In this document: piece after piece, positions 6,704 to 8,583 of the stretch
Layout: each line of letters begins with the position of its first letter
Position numbering within the stretch: position 1 is the stretch's first letter
Source of the DNA: SHYR01 sp034406555
GTDB taxonomy: Bacteria; Chloroflexota; Dehalococcoidia; UBA2979
Assembly (NCBI GenBank): GCA_034406555.1
Contig: DASCRM010000114.1
Span: 1 to 8,583, forward strand
DNA length: 8,583 nt
Direction: 5' to 3'
Translations under genes and position numbers: made by a program
Notes under the pieces: generated by a model
Told to the model about the DNA's origin: nothing
Seen by the model: only the letters and a program-made list of their open reading frames with translations
Databases searched by the model: none

Positions 6704-6725
6704 ACACGGCGGAAGTGGCAGAACG

Positions 6726-8583
<1,858 letters not shown>

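Noticed and set aside
6669..6725. Alternative upstream ATG for the NifJ-like gene
   Set aside because: In frame but no ribosome site precedes it, and the hairpin at 6680-6703 would lie within the coding part; kept only as an alternative.

Overview
The window reads as chromosomal DNA from a high-GC bacterium. Shine-Dalgarno sequences are strong (AAGGAGG occurs twice) and third codon positions are mostly G or C. A 2-oxoacid oxidoreductase alpha subunit with an N-terminal gamma domain, next to a separate beta gene, is known from Actinomycetota, Chloroflexota and several deep-branching phyla. I would lean towards one of the first two, but the sequence alone does not fix the taxon.

Left third (1-2025): two genes diverge from a 227-base gap. 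On the minus strand is a flavin-dependent amine-oxidase-like protein whose C-terminus lies beyond the left edge. On the plus strand is a complete short-chain dehydrogenase/reductase. They may share a control region, but nothing ties them to the genes on the right.

Middle (2026-2664): a gap of about 640 bases without a credible protein gene. It holds an 8-bp inverted repeat, the 3' half of a tRNA-Arg (minus strand) without a matching 5' half, a GC-rich hairpin, and a very AT-rich promoter-like patch with a TATAAT box and three ATAAC half-sites, two of them 20 bp apart. This patch is the likely control region of the operon that follows.

Right two thirds (2665-8583): four genes on the plus strand in a tight run. 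The first is a fused gamma-alpha subunit of a 2-oxoglutarate-type 2-oxoacid:ferredoxin oxidoreductase (korA). The second is its thiamine-diphosphate and iron-sulfur beta subunit (korB, overlapping korA by 1 base). The third encodes a 362-residue cysteine-free protein that I do not recognise and that overlaps korB by 11 bases. After 107 bases with two inverted repeats comes the fourth gene, the alpha/domain II/gamma part of a second enzyme, resembling pyruvate:ferredoxin oxidoreductase (NifJ/Por type), which runs off the right edge. Two differently built 2-oxoacid oxidoreductases thus appear to be made together, with an unknown protein between them. A plausible reading is a low-potential electron supply or CO2-fixing module (2-oxoglutarate synthase plus pyruvate synthase). 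The unknown third gene is the most interesting item in the window.
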